A stretch of 59,535 bases of DNA from Microvirga zambiensis WSM3693. GTDB taxonomy: Bacteria; Pseudomonadota; Alphaproteobacteria; Rhizobiales; Beijerinckiaceae. Below are positions 50,014-58,060 of this stretch, one piece after another. Location of the stretch: positions 1 to 59,535 of the forward strand of contig NZ_JAERQD010000041.1 of NCBI RefSeq assembly GCF_016735695.1, written 5' to 3'. Each line of letters starts with the position of its first letter. Position 1 is the stretch's first letter. The position numbers and the translations under genes were made by a program. The notes beneath the pieces are model-generated. The model did not search any database. It worked only from the letters and a program-made list of their open reading frames with translations, and was not told where the DNA came from.

Positions 50014-50784
50014 CTACGAGCCAGAATTTGAAAACGGCGTGATCTCAACGCCGTTCGCCTCGAGCTTCGCCCGCACCGTACGCGCCATCGCGACCGCGCT
50101 CGGCTCGTCGCCATGCACGCAGATCGTGTCGATCTCGACCGGGATCCGCTTGCCGGAAACCGTCGTGATGGCCTTGTCCTGCACGGCGCGCAGAATGCGC
50201 TCGGCTGCGAATTCCGCATCGTGCAGAACGGAACCGGGCTTCTTGCGGCTGGTGAGGGTGCCGTCGTCCTCATAGGTACGATCGGCAAAAATCTCGCGAG
50301 CGACCGGGATACCGACCGAGTGGGACGCCTTCTCCATCAGGAGGCCCGGCATGCATACATTGATCAGGCTCGCATCGACGCCCTTGATGGCGCGCGCAAT
50401 GGCGAGCGCGAGATCCATGTCCTCGTTCGCCATGTTGTTGAGCGAGCCGTGCGCCTTCACATAAGTGACCTTGTGACCTGCAAGCGAAGCGAGCGCCTGC
50501 ATGGCGCCGATCTGGTAGGCGACCATGCGCTCGATCTCGGCCGGCGAATCGCCGCGGATCACACGGCGGCCGAAGCCGTGCAGATCGTTGAAGCCGGGAT
50601 GCGCGCCGATGGCGACGCCCTTGCGCTTCGCGATCTCCGCCGTGCGGAACATGATCGAGGGATCGCCCGCATGATAGCCGCAGGCGATATTGGCGGAGGA
50701 CACGATGTCGAGCATCGCCTCGTCGTCCCCCATCGGCCAGGGGCCGAAGCCTTCACCCATGTCGCAGTTGAGATCGATGTTCAT
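50014..50784 (-). CDS. pxpA: 5-oxoprolinase subunit A (LamB/YcsF family)
   Basis: The 256-aa product has the PxpA signature: MNIDLNCDMGEGFGPWPMGD at the start, SSANIACGYHAGDP, KRKGVAIGAHPGFND and YVKAHGSLNNMA, with clustered His/Asp residues for metal binding. PxpA is one part of the ATP-dependent 5-oxoprolinase PxpABC. The pxpB and pxpC partners are not in the window. It starts 3 bases after the pncB stop and is probably co-transcribed with it. Confidence 0.93.
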   Translation of the reverse strand: MNIDLNCDMGEGFGPWPMGDDEAMLDIVSSANIACGYHAGDPSIMFRTAEIAKRKGVAIGAHPGFNDLHGFGRRVIRGDSPAEIERMVAYQIGAMQALASLAGHKVTYVKAHGSLNNMANEDMDLALAIARAIKGVDASLINVCMPGLLMEKASHSVGIPVAREIFADRTYEDDGTLTSRKKPGSVLHDAEFAAERILRAVQDKAITTVSGKRIPVEIDTICVHGDEPSAVAMARTVRAKLEANGVEITPFSNSGS

Positions 50785-50787
50785 GCG

Positions 50788-52080
50788 TCACACCAGAACC
50801 GGTTGCGGGACCTGTTGCCCGACGTGGAAGACGCGCTTGTAGCGCTCGATGTCAGCGGGCGATCCCAAGGCCTTCGTGGGATTGTCGGAGAGCTTCACCG
50901 TCGGCCGGCCATCGGCCGAGATGACTTTGCAGACGATGGAGATCGGATCGAGCTTGCCCTCAGGAGCAAGCCCGCGGAAATCGTTGGTAAGAAGCGTGCC
51001 CCAGCCATAGCCGATGCGCATGCGCCCGCGGAAATGACGATGGATGCGCTCGATCCCATCGACATCAAGCCCGTCGGAAAAGATCGCGAGTTTCTCCCTC
51101 GGATTCTGTCCGCGCTCGCGCCACCATTCGATAGCCTCTTCGCCGCCCTCGATCGGGTCCTTCGAATCGACGCGGATGCCGGTCCATGAGGCAATCCAGT
51201 CCGGCGCATTGCGCAGGAAATTCGTGGTGCCGTAGGTGTCGGGAAGGATGACGCGCAAATTGCCTTCGTAATCCTGCTGCCAGTCGGCGAGCACATGGTA
51301 GGGCGACTTGGCCAGTTCCTCGTCGCTGTCGGTCAGGGCCGCGTAGACCATGGGCAATTCATGCGCATTCGTGCCGACGGCCTCCACTTCCTGTCGCATG
51401 GCGATAAGGCAGTTGGACGTGCCGAGGAAGGACGATCCGAGCCCCTCCATCATCGCCTGCACGCACCAATCCTGCCACAGGAAGCCGTGGCGGCGGCGGG
51501 TGCCGAAATCGGAAATGGAGAGATCCGGGAGCTTCCTGAGACGCTCGATCTTCTCCCACACCCGGGTCATGGCGCGGGCATAGAGCACCTGGAGCTCGAA
51601 CTTGGCCATGCCCTTGAGCACGCCGCGCGAGCGCAGCTCGTTGAGGATGGCGAGCGCCGGGATCTCCCACATGGTGGTCTCGATCCAGGGGCCATGGAAG
51701 GTCAGCACATACTGGCCGTCCTCCTTCTCCAGCAGGTATTCCGGGAAACGGAAGGTTTCGAGCCAGTCCATGAATTCCGGCGAGAACATCTGCCGCTTGC
51801 CATAGAAGGTGTTGCCACGCAGCCAAGTCGACTCGCCTCGCGTCAGGGACAGGCTGCGCACGTGGTCGAGCTGCTCCCGCAGCTCTCCGGCATCGATGAT
51901 GTCGGCGAGGCGAATGCGGGTGGTACGGTTGTGAATGCCGAAGGTGACCTTCACATCCCGGTGGCGGCGAAAGATCGTCTGCGCCATCAGGAGCTTGTAG
52001 AAGTCCGTATCGAGGACGGACCGGACGATCGGGTCGATCTTCCAGGTATGGTTGTAGACCCGTGTTGCGATGTCCACCAT
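50788..52080 (-). CDS. pncB: Nicotinate phosphoribosyltransferase
   Basis: The 430-aa enzyme makes nicotinate mononucleotide from nicotinate and PRPP in NAD salvage. It shows LDTDFYKLLMAQTIFRRHRD, FGTRRRHGFLWQDWC, GTSNCLIAMRQEVEAVGTNA followed by HELPM (the region of the phosphorylated His), and IFSDGLDVDGIERIH. The ATG at 52080 follows AAGGAGC by five bases and is preferred to one seven codons upstream. It is followed directly by pxpA. Confidence 0.95.
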   Translation of the reverse strand: MVDIATRVYNHTWKIDPIVRSVLDTDFYKLLMAQTIFRRHRDVKVTFGIHNRTTRIRLADIIDAGELREQLDHVRSLSLTRGESTWLRGNTFYGKRQMFSPEFMDWLETFRFPEYLLEKEDGQYVLTFHGPWIETTMWEIPALAILNELRSRGVLKGMAKFELQVLYARAMTRVWEKIERLRKLPDLSISDFGTRRRHGFLWQDWCVQAMMEGLGSSFLGTSNCLIAMRQEVEAVGTNAHELPMVYAALTDSDEELAKSPYHVLADWQQDYEGNLRVILPDTYGTTNFLRNAPDWIASWTGIRVDSKDPIEGGEEAIEWWRERGQNPREKLAIFSDGLDVDGIERIHRHFRGRMRIGYGWGTLLTNDFRGLAPEGKLDPISIVCKVISADGRPTVKLSDNPTKALGSPADIERYKRVFHVGQQVPQPVLV

Positions 52081-52171
52081 CGCCTGCTCCTTGCCACTCA
52101 AAGGAGGCGAGACAATAGCGAAGGGCCATCCATGATGAAAGGGTGCCGGCTATTAAGCTGGCACAGGGCAG

Positions 52172-52501
52172 TCATGGCGGCAGGACATCGACCTGAATCG
52201 AGGCGTAATAGGCCGAGACATCGGCGATATCCTCGTCGGACAGCTCCTTCGCTACAATATTCATGGCGTCGTTCTTGCGTTCGCCTGAACGGTAGAACTC
52301 GAGGCTCCTGGCGAGATAGTTCTCGACCTGCCCGGCGAGATTGGGCGCCTCCGGGTTCTTCGACAGGCCGTCGAGCCCATGGCATGCCTGACAGGTGGTG
52401 ATCTTCTGGCGCCCTGCCCTGGCATCGCCCGCATAGGCTGGATCGGAAGCGAGACTGCCCAGCAGCAATCCCGTGACGGCAAGGACACGAATCATCGTCA
52501 T
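52172..52501 (-). CDS. Periplasmic class I cytochrome c
   Basis: The 109-aa product has a signal peptide (to about residue 24) and a single heme site CQACHGLDGL (about 36-45), followed by the axial-ligand region with MNIVAKELSDEDIADVSAYY. It is a small c-type electron carrier. It lies 58 bases downstream of the sugar dehydrogenase gene on the same strand and could accept its electrons, though a terminator lies between them. Confidence 0.92.
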   Translation of the reverse strand: MTMIRVLAVTGLLLGSLASDPAYAGDARAGRQKITTCQACHGLDGLSKNPEAPNLAGQVENYLARSLEFYRSGERKNDAMNIVAKELSDEDIADVSAYYASIQVDVLPP

Positions 52502-52515
52502 GACTGACCTTTTGA

Positions 52516-52549
52516 AAGAAAGACGGGCGCACCGCGAGGCGCGCCCGTC
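52516..52549 (-). terminator. Terminator between the sugar dehydrogenase and cytochrome c genes
   Basis: On the minus strand GACGGGCGC and GCGCCCGTC (52522-52530, 52541-52549) form a nine-bp stem followed by TTTCTTTC. It lies just after the dehydrogenase stop; some read-through could still express the cytochrome. Confidence 0.8.
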
Positions 52550-52559
52550 ATCAGGTTAA

Positions 52560-53825
52560 CTACCGGCCCTCGTAGGAGATGCGGTAGATCGCGCCGGCCG
52601 TGTCGTCCGAGACCAGGAGCGAGCCGTCGGGCAGCATAGCGACGTCCACTGGCCGGCCGAGATACTCACCGTTCTCGGTCAGCCAGCCCTCGGCAAAGAC
52701 CTGGGGCTTGTCCGCCGTGCCGTCGGGCTTCAGCGGCGTGAACATCACGCGTGCGCCGACCGGCTTGGTGCGGTTCCAGGAGCCGTGCTGCGCCGAGAAG
52801 ATGCCGCCCTGATAGGTCTGCGGGAACATCTTGCCGGTGTAGAACATCATGCCGAGATCGGCTGCATGGGGATCCATCTCGGCCTGCGGACCGATCACGC
52901 CGGCCGGAACCGGATCATCCTTGTACTCGACCGTGCGGACCGTACCGCCGCCGTAATAGGGGAAGCCGAAGTTCTGTCCCGCATTGGCGATGCGGTTGAG
53001 CTCTCCGGGAGGCTGATCGTCCCCCATGCCGTCGACCTGGTTGTCCGTAAACCACAGCGTCTTGTCGGCAGGGTTGAAGTCGATGCCGACCGAATTGCGG
53101 ATGCCGGTCGCATAGACTTCCTGGTTCTTGCCGTCCTGATCCATGCGGACGACCCCGCCGATGCCGGTGCGCTTGTAGAGATCCATCTTGTCCTTCGGCG
53201 GCACATTGAAGGGCTGGCCGAGTGCGATGTAGAGCTTGTTGTCCGCACCGATCCGGCACACGCGGGCGGTATGGTTGTAGCTTTCCTCCGTCGGCGGAAT
53301 GAGATCGCCCTGCTTGGCCACGACGAAAGCGGCCACGTCCGGTCCTTCATAGAAGAACTCCGCGGCGGGGAACTGTAGCACGCGGTTCTGCTCCGCCACG
53401 TAGAGAACGCCGTCACGCGAGAAGCAGACGCCGTTGGGAATCTTGAATGAGACCGAAGGCGCGAATTGCTTCACCTCATCGGCAACGCGGTCCTTGTCGC
53501 GGTCGGTCACGGCATAGACGTTGTTCTTGCGCGTACCGACGAAAACAACGCCGGCATTCGGCCCGACGGCCATGTGGCGCGCATCGGGCACGAGCGCATA
53601 GAGGTCGATCTTGAATCCGGACGGAAGCTTGATCTTCTCAAGGTTCTTCCGGATTGCGTCGGCACGACGCCCTTCCTGAGCGATCGGCCGCGGCTCCGCG
53701 GTTCCCGTGCTCTGGAACGATGACAGCTTCTCCAGGTTGCCGGTTGGCGATTGCGTTGCAGGTTGAGCAAAGCTTGAGGACGCGAGTGCAACAACTGAGA
53801 CGGCGGCAAGCAAGACGGTCTTCAT
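52560..53825 (-). CDS. Sorbosone dehydrogenase-like PQQ-dependent sugar dehydrogenase
   Basis: The 421-aa secreted beta-propeller protein has a signal peptide (KTVLLAAVSVVALASSSFA). It contains LPSGFKIDLYALVPDARHMA, NHTARVCRIGADNKLYIALG, GIRNSVGIDFNPADKTLWFT and a DVAMLPDGSLLVSDD end typical of the L-sorbosone/glucose dehydrogenase group. Such enzymes oxidise sugars or alcohols in the periplasm using PQQ. The ATG at 53825 gives the signal peptide; an earlier in-frame ATG is rejected. A c-type cytochrome gene lies downstream. Confidence 0.9.
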   Translation of the reverse strand: MKTVLLAAVSVVALASSSFAQPATQSPTGNLEKLSSFQSTGTAEPRPIAQEGRRADAIRKNLEKIKLPSGFKIDLYALVPDARHMAVGPNAGVVFVGTRKNNVYAVTDRDKDRVADEVKQFAPSVSFKIPNGVCFSRDGVLYVAEQNRVLQFPAAEFFYEGPDVAAFVVAKQGDLIPPTEESYNHTARVCRIGADNKLYIALGQPFNVPPKDKMDLYKRTGIGGVVRMDQDGKNQEVYATGIRNSVGIDFNPADKTLWFTDNQVDGMGDDQPPGELNRIANAGQNFGFPYYGGGTVRTVEYKDDPVPAGVIGPQAEMDPHAADLGMMFYTGKMFPQTYQGGIFSAQHGSWNRTKPVGARVMFTPLKPDGTADKPQVFAEGWLTENGEYLGRPVDVAMLPDGSLLVSDDTAGAIYRISYEGR

Positions 53826-53956
53826 TTGTTTTCCTCCCAGATAAGCCCCCAGACACATTATCGTTGTAGTGGCTAAACCGATTTCTTTGGTTTCTTATAC
53901 TTGCTTAAACGCAAATATACCCAAGCTTATGCCGTAAAGGTAGGACGAGGAAAAAC

Positions 53957-53982
53957 AAAGAAAAGGGGCCGCATGCGGCCCC
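53957..53982 (-). terminator. Terminator of the PPOX gene
   Basis: The 18-base perfect palindrome GGGGCCGCATGCGGCCCC (53965-53982) is followed on the minus strand by TTTTCTTTG, 27 bases after the stop of the gene at 54009. Confidence 0.88.
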
Positions 53983-54008
53983 GGAATATTTCGCGCTGCA
54001 GCGAAACC

Positions 54009-54515
54009 TCAGCTTAGATTCACTTTTGCTTGATCGCCGGGCTTGGGCTGCTCGCCCGTGATCGCAGCCTTGGCATAGCCGTAGAGATGCACCAGCGTGG
54101 AGGACGGGCTGTCCCAATATTCGCCCTTCGCCGGATGGACGCGGATCAGGGCGATCTGCGGATCGTCGACACCCTCCGGGAACCAGGCCCGCAGGGGCTC
54201 CGACCACTTGTCCTGGATCGTTGCCTTGTCGCGCACGATCTCGGCTCGACCGGTCACCGACACATAGGTCTGGTTGCCCGGATCGCTGTAGGCCAGGTTG
54301 ACCTCGTTGTCGCGGGAGAGTTCGGTGGTCTTGGGAGACTGAATCTGCGTGAAGAACCAGAGGTCGCCATGCTCGTCCGCTTCCTGGTTGTGCATGGGCC
54401 GGCTGTGAAGCGTGCCATCGGTGTCGACGGTGGTCATCATGGCGATCCGCACTTCCTTGATCAGCTCGTAGAGCTTTCCTGCGTTCGGATCGTTATGGCC
54501 GTGCTGGTGCATCAT
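54009..54515 (-). CDS. Pyridoxamine 5'-phosphate oxidase family stress protein
   Basis: The 168-aa product belongs to the split-barrel flavin-binding group often called general stress protein 26. ELIKEVRIAMMTTVDTDGTL, HSRPMHNQEADEHGDLWFFT and EVNLAYSDPGNQTYVSVTGR are all characteristic. The N-terminus MMHQHGHNDPN is His-rich. The cofactor could be FMN or F420-like; a catalytic role is not established. Two adjacent ATGs (54515 and 54512) are both usable. Confidence 0.88.
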   Translation of the reverse strand: MMHQHGHNDPNAGKLYELIKEVRIAMMTTVDTDGTLHSRPMHNQEADEHGDLWFFTQIQSPKTTELSRDNEVNLAYSDPGNQTYVSVTGRAEIVRDKATIQDKWSEPLRAWFPEGVDDPQIALIRVHPAKGEYWDSPSSTLVHLYGYAKAAITGEQPKPGDQAKVNLS

Positions 54516-54717
54516 CGTCTCCTCGATCGTTGTCTCTGTCCCCGGGATCGGTCAGGCTAAACGATCGTTCGGCCAAGGGCCCGGGAGGTCGGGTGAACAA
54601 CGGGCAGGGTGCGGATTGGTTCAGGATTTCGCGCCATGCGGCCCGGCAACGTCTTAACGAGCGCGCCCGCAGGCTATACATGGAAGAGCAAAATCGGAGC
54701 CATCAGGAGATATCGAC

Positions 54718-55845
54718 GTGGCGATCACCCGTGACCATGTACTGCAGGCGCTCTCGACCGTACCGGTCGATGCGAAGGGGACAGGCCTCGTTGCTTCCGG
54801 TCGTCTCTCCGACGTGGTGGTGGACGATGCCGGCCGTGTCATGTTCTCGATCACCATCGACCCCTCCGAAGCGGCCGACATGGAGCGCGTGCGGCAGGCG
54901 GCCGTCACCGCCGTGCAGGGTCTGCCTACGGTCAAGGGCGTCTTCGCCAGCCTGACGGCCGACCGGCCGACCGGCTCCACGGGAGCGCCCCCCTCACCCG
55001 CCGCGCCGGGACACCCCCGCGCCGCGGCCCAGCCGAAGAACCAACGCATCCCCGGCGTCGCGCATGTGATCGCCGTTGCCTCCGGCAAGGGCGGCGTCGG
55101 CAAATCGACCACCGCCGCCAACCTGGCGCTGGGCCTCAAGGCGCTCGGCCTGAAGGTCGGCCTTCTCGATGCCGACATCTACGGCCCGTCGATGCCCAAG
55201 CTCCTCGGCATCCACGGCAAGCCGCGGCTCCTGGAGAACCGCGTTCTGGAGCCCATGGAGGCCTACGGCCTCAAGGTCATGTCCATCGGCTTCCTGGTCG
55301 ATGAAGAGGCTGCCATGATCTGGCGCGGCCCGATGGTCATGTCGGCGATCACCCAGATGCTGCGCGAGGTCGCCTGGGGCGATCTCGACGTGCTGGTGGT
55401 CGATATGCCGCCTGGCACCGGCGACGCCCAGCTCACCATGGCCCAGGCCACCCCGCTCGCAGGCGCCGTGATCGTCTCGACCCCGCAGGACCTGGCGCTG
55501 ATCGATGCCCGCCGCGGGGTCTCGATGTTCAAGCGCGTCGAGATCCCGATCCTCGGCATCGTCGAGAACATGGCCACCTTCGTCTGCCCCCATTGCGGCC
55601 AGACATCCCATATCTTCGGGCATGGCGGCGCGAGGGAAGAGGCGAGCCGCCTGGGCGTGCCCTTCCTCGGCGAAGTGCCGCTCAACATGACGATCCGCGA
55701 ATTGTCGGACGCGGGGCGCCCCCCCGTCGTCGCCGACCCCGACGGGCCGCATGCAACAATCTACAAGACCATGGCGCAGCAGGTCTGGACATCCTTGTCG
55801 GGCGGTGGAGCTGCACGCGCTGCCCCGCGCATCGTGATCGAGTGA
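54718..55845 (+). CDS. apbC: Mrp/NBP35 family iron-sulfur carrier ATPase
   Basis: The 375-aa protein has an N-terminal DUF59 (MIP18-like) domain (about 1-85), a Pro/Ala-rich linker, and an Mrp P-loop ATPase. Deviant Walker A is ASGKGGVGKSTTAANLALGL (about 121-140). LLDADIYGPSMPKLL, DMPPGTGDAQLTMAQ and the metal-binding CPHC in FVCPHCGQTSHIFGHGG are visible. The family delivers Fe-S clusters to target proteins. The start is GTG at 54718, with CAGGAG upstream. mobA follows after ten bases. Confidence 0.94.
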   Translation: MAITRDHVLQALSTVPVDAKGTGLVASGRLSDVVVDDAGRVMFSITIDPSEAADMERVRQAAVTAVQGLPTVKGVFASLTADRPTGSTGAPPSPAAPGHPRAAAQPKNQRIPGVAHVIAVASGKGGVGKSTTAANLALGLKALGLKVGLLDADIYGPSMPKLLGIHGKPRLLENRVLEPMEAYGLKVMSIGFLVDEEAAMIWRGPMVMSAITQMLREVAWGDLDVLVVDMPPGTGDAQLTMAQATPLAGAVIVSTPQDLALIDARRGVSMFKRVEIPILGIVENMATFVCPHCGQTSHIFGHGGAREEASRLGVPFLGEVPLNMTIRELSDAGRPPVVADPDGPHATIYKTMAQQVWTSLSGGGAARAAPRIVIE

Positions 55846-55855
55846 GCCCGGCCGC

Positions 55856-56488
55856 ATGATGCCGCCCACCCTCGGGGTCATCCTGGCCGGAGGCCTGTCG
55901 CGGCGCATGGGTGGCGTTGAGAAGTCGCTCCTCGATCTCGGGGATCGGACGCTGATCGCGCATGTGGCGGAGCGCCTCGCCCCGCAATGTGAAAACCTGA
56001 TGATCAACGCGAATGGAAGCTCCTCCCGCTTCGATACCATGGGGCTTCCAGTCGTGCCCGATGTCGTTCCTGGGCACCAAGGCCCGCTGGCCGGCATATT
56101 GACGGCGCTCGAATGGACAGCCGCCCATCGCCCTGGTGTCGAATGGGTGGTGAGCGTTCCAAGCGATACGCCGTTCATTCCAAAGGATCTGGTGCGGCGC
56201 CTGCACGAGGCCCTGCAGAAAGGGCAACATCCCCTTGCCTGTGCCTCCTCGGACGGGCGGCTCCATTTTGCAGTCGGTCTATGGCCGGTGTCGTTGCGCG
56301 ACGATCTCCGCCAAGCCATTGTGGACAAGGGCCTGCGCAGCATAAGAGATTGGACGAGCCTTCACGGCTGCGCGGAAGCGACATGGCCCGTCGAGACCAT
56401 CGATCCGTTCTTCAACATCAACACGCCTGACGATCTGGTTCAGGCAACGATTTGGCTTTCCGAAGATATTCCCGATGATCGAGCTTGA
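55856..56488 (+). CDS. mobA: Molybdenum cofactor guanylyltransferase
   Basis: The 210-aa enzyme attaches GMP to molybdopterin to give MGD. The nucleotidyltransferase signature LAGGLSRRMGGVEKSLLDLG (about 11-30) is clear, with VPDVVPGHQGPLAGILTALE, WVVSVPSDTPFIP and the C-terminal PFFNINTPDDL. It is ten bases after the Mrp gene and overlaps tusA by 14 bases. Together with moaE/moaD at 4.7-5.4 kb it points to a functional molybdoenzyme supply. Confidence 0.94.
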   Translation: MMPPTLGVILAGGLSRRMGGVEKSLLDLGDRTLIAHVAERLAPQCENLMINANGSSSRFDTMGLPVVPDVVPGHQGPLAGILTALEWTAAHRPGVEWVVSVPSDTPFIPKDLVRRLHEALQKGQHPLACASSDGRLHFAVGLWPVSLRDDLRQAIVDKGLRSIRDWTSLHGCAEATWPVETIDPFFNINTPDDLVQATIWLSEDIPDDRA

Positions 56489-56705
56489 TCTCTCCGGCCT
56501 GAAATGCCCGCTTCCCGTGCTTCGGACGCGCAAGGCCCTGCTCGCCGCGACGCCGGGCGACAGACTGCGCGTCATCTGCACCGATCCTCTGGCCGGGATC
56601 GACGTGCCGAATCTGATCCGGGAGACGGGCGACGTTCTGGAAGAGCAGAAACAGGAGACGGCCCGGATCAGTTTCGTGATCCGCAAGGCAGGCGGCTCCA
56701 AATAG
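56475..56705 (+). CDS. tusA: TusA-family sulfurtransferase
   Basis: The 76-aa product is a TusA/SirA-like sulfur carrier. It shows LDLSGLKCPLPVLRTRKALL with the sulfur-binding Cys11 in the CPxP motif. TusA passes persulfide sulfur to tRNA thiolation or to molybdenum-cofactor synthesis. Location overlapping mobA makes a role in the latter plausible. It is followed by a terminator at 56708. Confidence 0.9.
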   Translation: MIELDLSGLKCPLPVLRTRKALLAATPGDRLRVICTDPLAGIDVPNLIRETGDVLEEQKQETARISFVIRKAGGSK

Positions 56706-56707
56706 AA

Positions 56708-56735
56708 AAGCCCGGCATTGAGCCGGGCTTCTCAT
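56708..56735 (+). terminator. Intrinsic terminator after tusA
   Basis: AAGCCCGGC (56708-56716) pairs with GCCGGGCTT (56722-56730), followed by CTCATC. The stem is strong but the T-run is weak on this strand; read from the minus side it ends in TTTTCTATT, which also serves the csbD gene. Confidence 0.72.
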
Positions 56736-56749
56736 CAAATTTGTGGGTC

Positions 56750-56926
56750 TCAGGTGCTCTTGCGCAGGGCATCCTTCATACCGCCGATGGTGTTCTGGAC
56801 CTTGCCTTCGGCCTTGTCCATCTTGCCTTCGGCTTCCATTTTCGAGTCGCCCAGAGCCTTGCCCAGGCCTTCCTTCACGCGACCCTTGATGGTCTTCATG
56901 CTGCCCTCAGCGCGATCGTTATCCAT
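56750..56926 (-). CDS. CsbD family stress-response protein
   Basis: The 58-aa product matches CsbD-like proteins: MDNDRAEGSMKTIKGRVKEG, then GLGKALGDSKMEAEGKMDKA and EGKVQNTIGGMKDALRKST. It is highly charged and helical. CsbD proteins are induced by general stress and their mechanism is unknown. The ATG follows AGGAGAAAC, a strong ribosome-binding site. I cannot find a clear ECF-sigma promoter upstream. The open frame to 57205 is rejected as an N-terminal extension. Confidence 0.9.
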   Translation of the reverse strand: MDNDRAEGSMKTIKGRVKEGLGKALGDSKMEAEGKMDKAEGKVQNTIGGMKDALRKST

Positions 56927-57271
56927 GATGTTTCTCCTGAAGTGGATATGCGGGAAAGAAACGCCCGTTGCCTGCGATGGTTTCGCATAAAGTTTTCGCG
57001 ACCGGCATTCGAATCCGACCAGCAACAACCCCGGATAACGGCCTCGCTCTACGAAGAAGCTCTCGCGCCTTTGAGGCAAATTCTTCCGGAGCGCCCCCGG
57101 GGCGACACCGGCCGAATACCAAGCCTTGTCTATAGGCATATATCCTTTCGGATAAAACGCAGGATCAATTGCTCTTCGCAGCCGGAGGAGGGATGGACAA
57201 CCCATCCGGGCGCGCTAATTCGGGATCGGTCCGACAACATACGTTATATAGTTAATCAGGTAGCCGCGTCT
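56927..57271. other. Divergent intergenic region between csbD and the kinase gene
   Basis: This 345-base gap should hold promoters for csbD (minus) and the kinase (plus). An AT-rich patch at about 57237-57259 (ACATACGTTATATAGTTAAT) and the small hairpin TATCCTTTCGGATA (57147-57160) are the main features. Neither is diagnostic of a known regulator. Confidence 0.45.
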
Positions 57272-58054
57272 GTGTCCCCTGCCGCCCGTCCCTCTCGATC
57301 CGCCGCGAAGACCCCTCGCCGCCGCGCGCCGCGCCGACGGGTATTGGGAGCAGCCACCCATCCCCTGGACCGGATGGCATTGCTGGCCCATCAGCTCAGG
57401 ACACCCTTGTCGACGATCAATGCCCTCGCGCAGGGCCTTATTCGCAGGGCCGACCGGCTGAGCACCGCCGATGTGCGCGCGAAGGCCGAGAAGATCTGGC
57501 GAGCAAGCCTGCGCCTGGATGAACTGGTCGAAACAATCTTGTCCTATACCCGCGCGACGTCCGGCGGGATCGTGCTCAATCCCAGCGAGTTCAATCCCGA
57601 GGACCTCATCCGTCGTGTCTGCCGGGAGCAGATCGGCCAGGAGCCCGATCGCCCCTTTCGGCTCCAGATGAGAGGCCTTCCGGATATTGTCATCGGCGAC
57701 CCGGTTCTGCTTGAACAGGCGATCGTCATCGTCCTGTCGAACGCCATGAAATATTCGCGGCCTGATCAGGCCATTGCGGTCACGGCCCGCAAGCGCGCGA
57801 GCATGGTCCGCATCGTCGTTCAGGATCACGGCATCGGCATCACGGAGCGCGACCTGCCCTTCATCATGCAGCCCTTCTTTCGCGGCCAGAATGCGAAGAA
57901 AGTGCCGGGCACGGGCTTAGGGTTGAGCCTGGCATGGTACATCCTCAAGCTGCACGGAGGAGACCTTGAGGTCGAAAGCCTGGAGAGCCGCGGAACGAAG
58001 GTCACCTTGATCGTGCCCGAGACGAACACGACAGGGCTCAGCTACTCCATCTGA
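57272..58054 (+). CDS. Orphan sensor histidine kinase (no recognisable sensor domain)
   Basis: The 260-aa product starts with a very basic segment (about 1-30, AAKTPRRRAPRRRVLG), then a HisKA dimerisation domain with phosphoacceptor His40 in LLAHQLRTPLSTINALAQGL. The HATPase domain has an N-box (IVLSNAMKYSR), G1 (QDHGIGITE), F-box (PFFRG) and G2 (GTGLGLSL). It has no membrane helix, PAS or GAF region, so it is cytoplasmic. The start is GTG at 57272; it is the only plausible start before the H box. No response regulator lies beside it. Confidence 0.82.
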   Translation: MSPAARPSRSAAKTPRRRAPRRRVLGAATHPLDRMALLAHQLRTPLSTINALAQGLIRRADRLSTADVRAKAEKIWRASLRLDELVETILSYTRATSGGIVLNPSEFNPEDLIRRVCREQIGQEPDRPFRLQMRGLPDIVIGDPVLLEQAIVIVLSNAMKYSRPDQAIAVTARKRASMVRIVVQDHGIGITERDLPFIMQPFFRGQNAKKVPGTGLGLSLAWYILKLHGGDLEVESLESRGTKVTLIVPETNTTGLSYSI

Positions 58055-58060
58055 TCCCGT

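Noticed and set aside
56504..57271. A 516-aa form of the histidine kinase beginning inside tusA
   Set aside because: The first 256 residues overlap tusA and csbD in other frames and show no domain; GTG at 57272 gives a sensible kinase.
56927..57271. EcfG-type general stress promoter (GGAAC-N16/17-CGTT) for csbD
   Set aside because: CsbD genes in this group often have one, but I could not find the two boxes at correct spacing on the minus strand.
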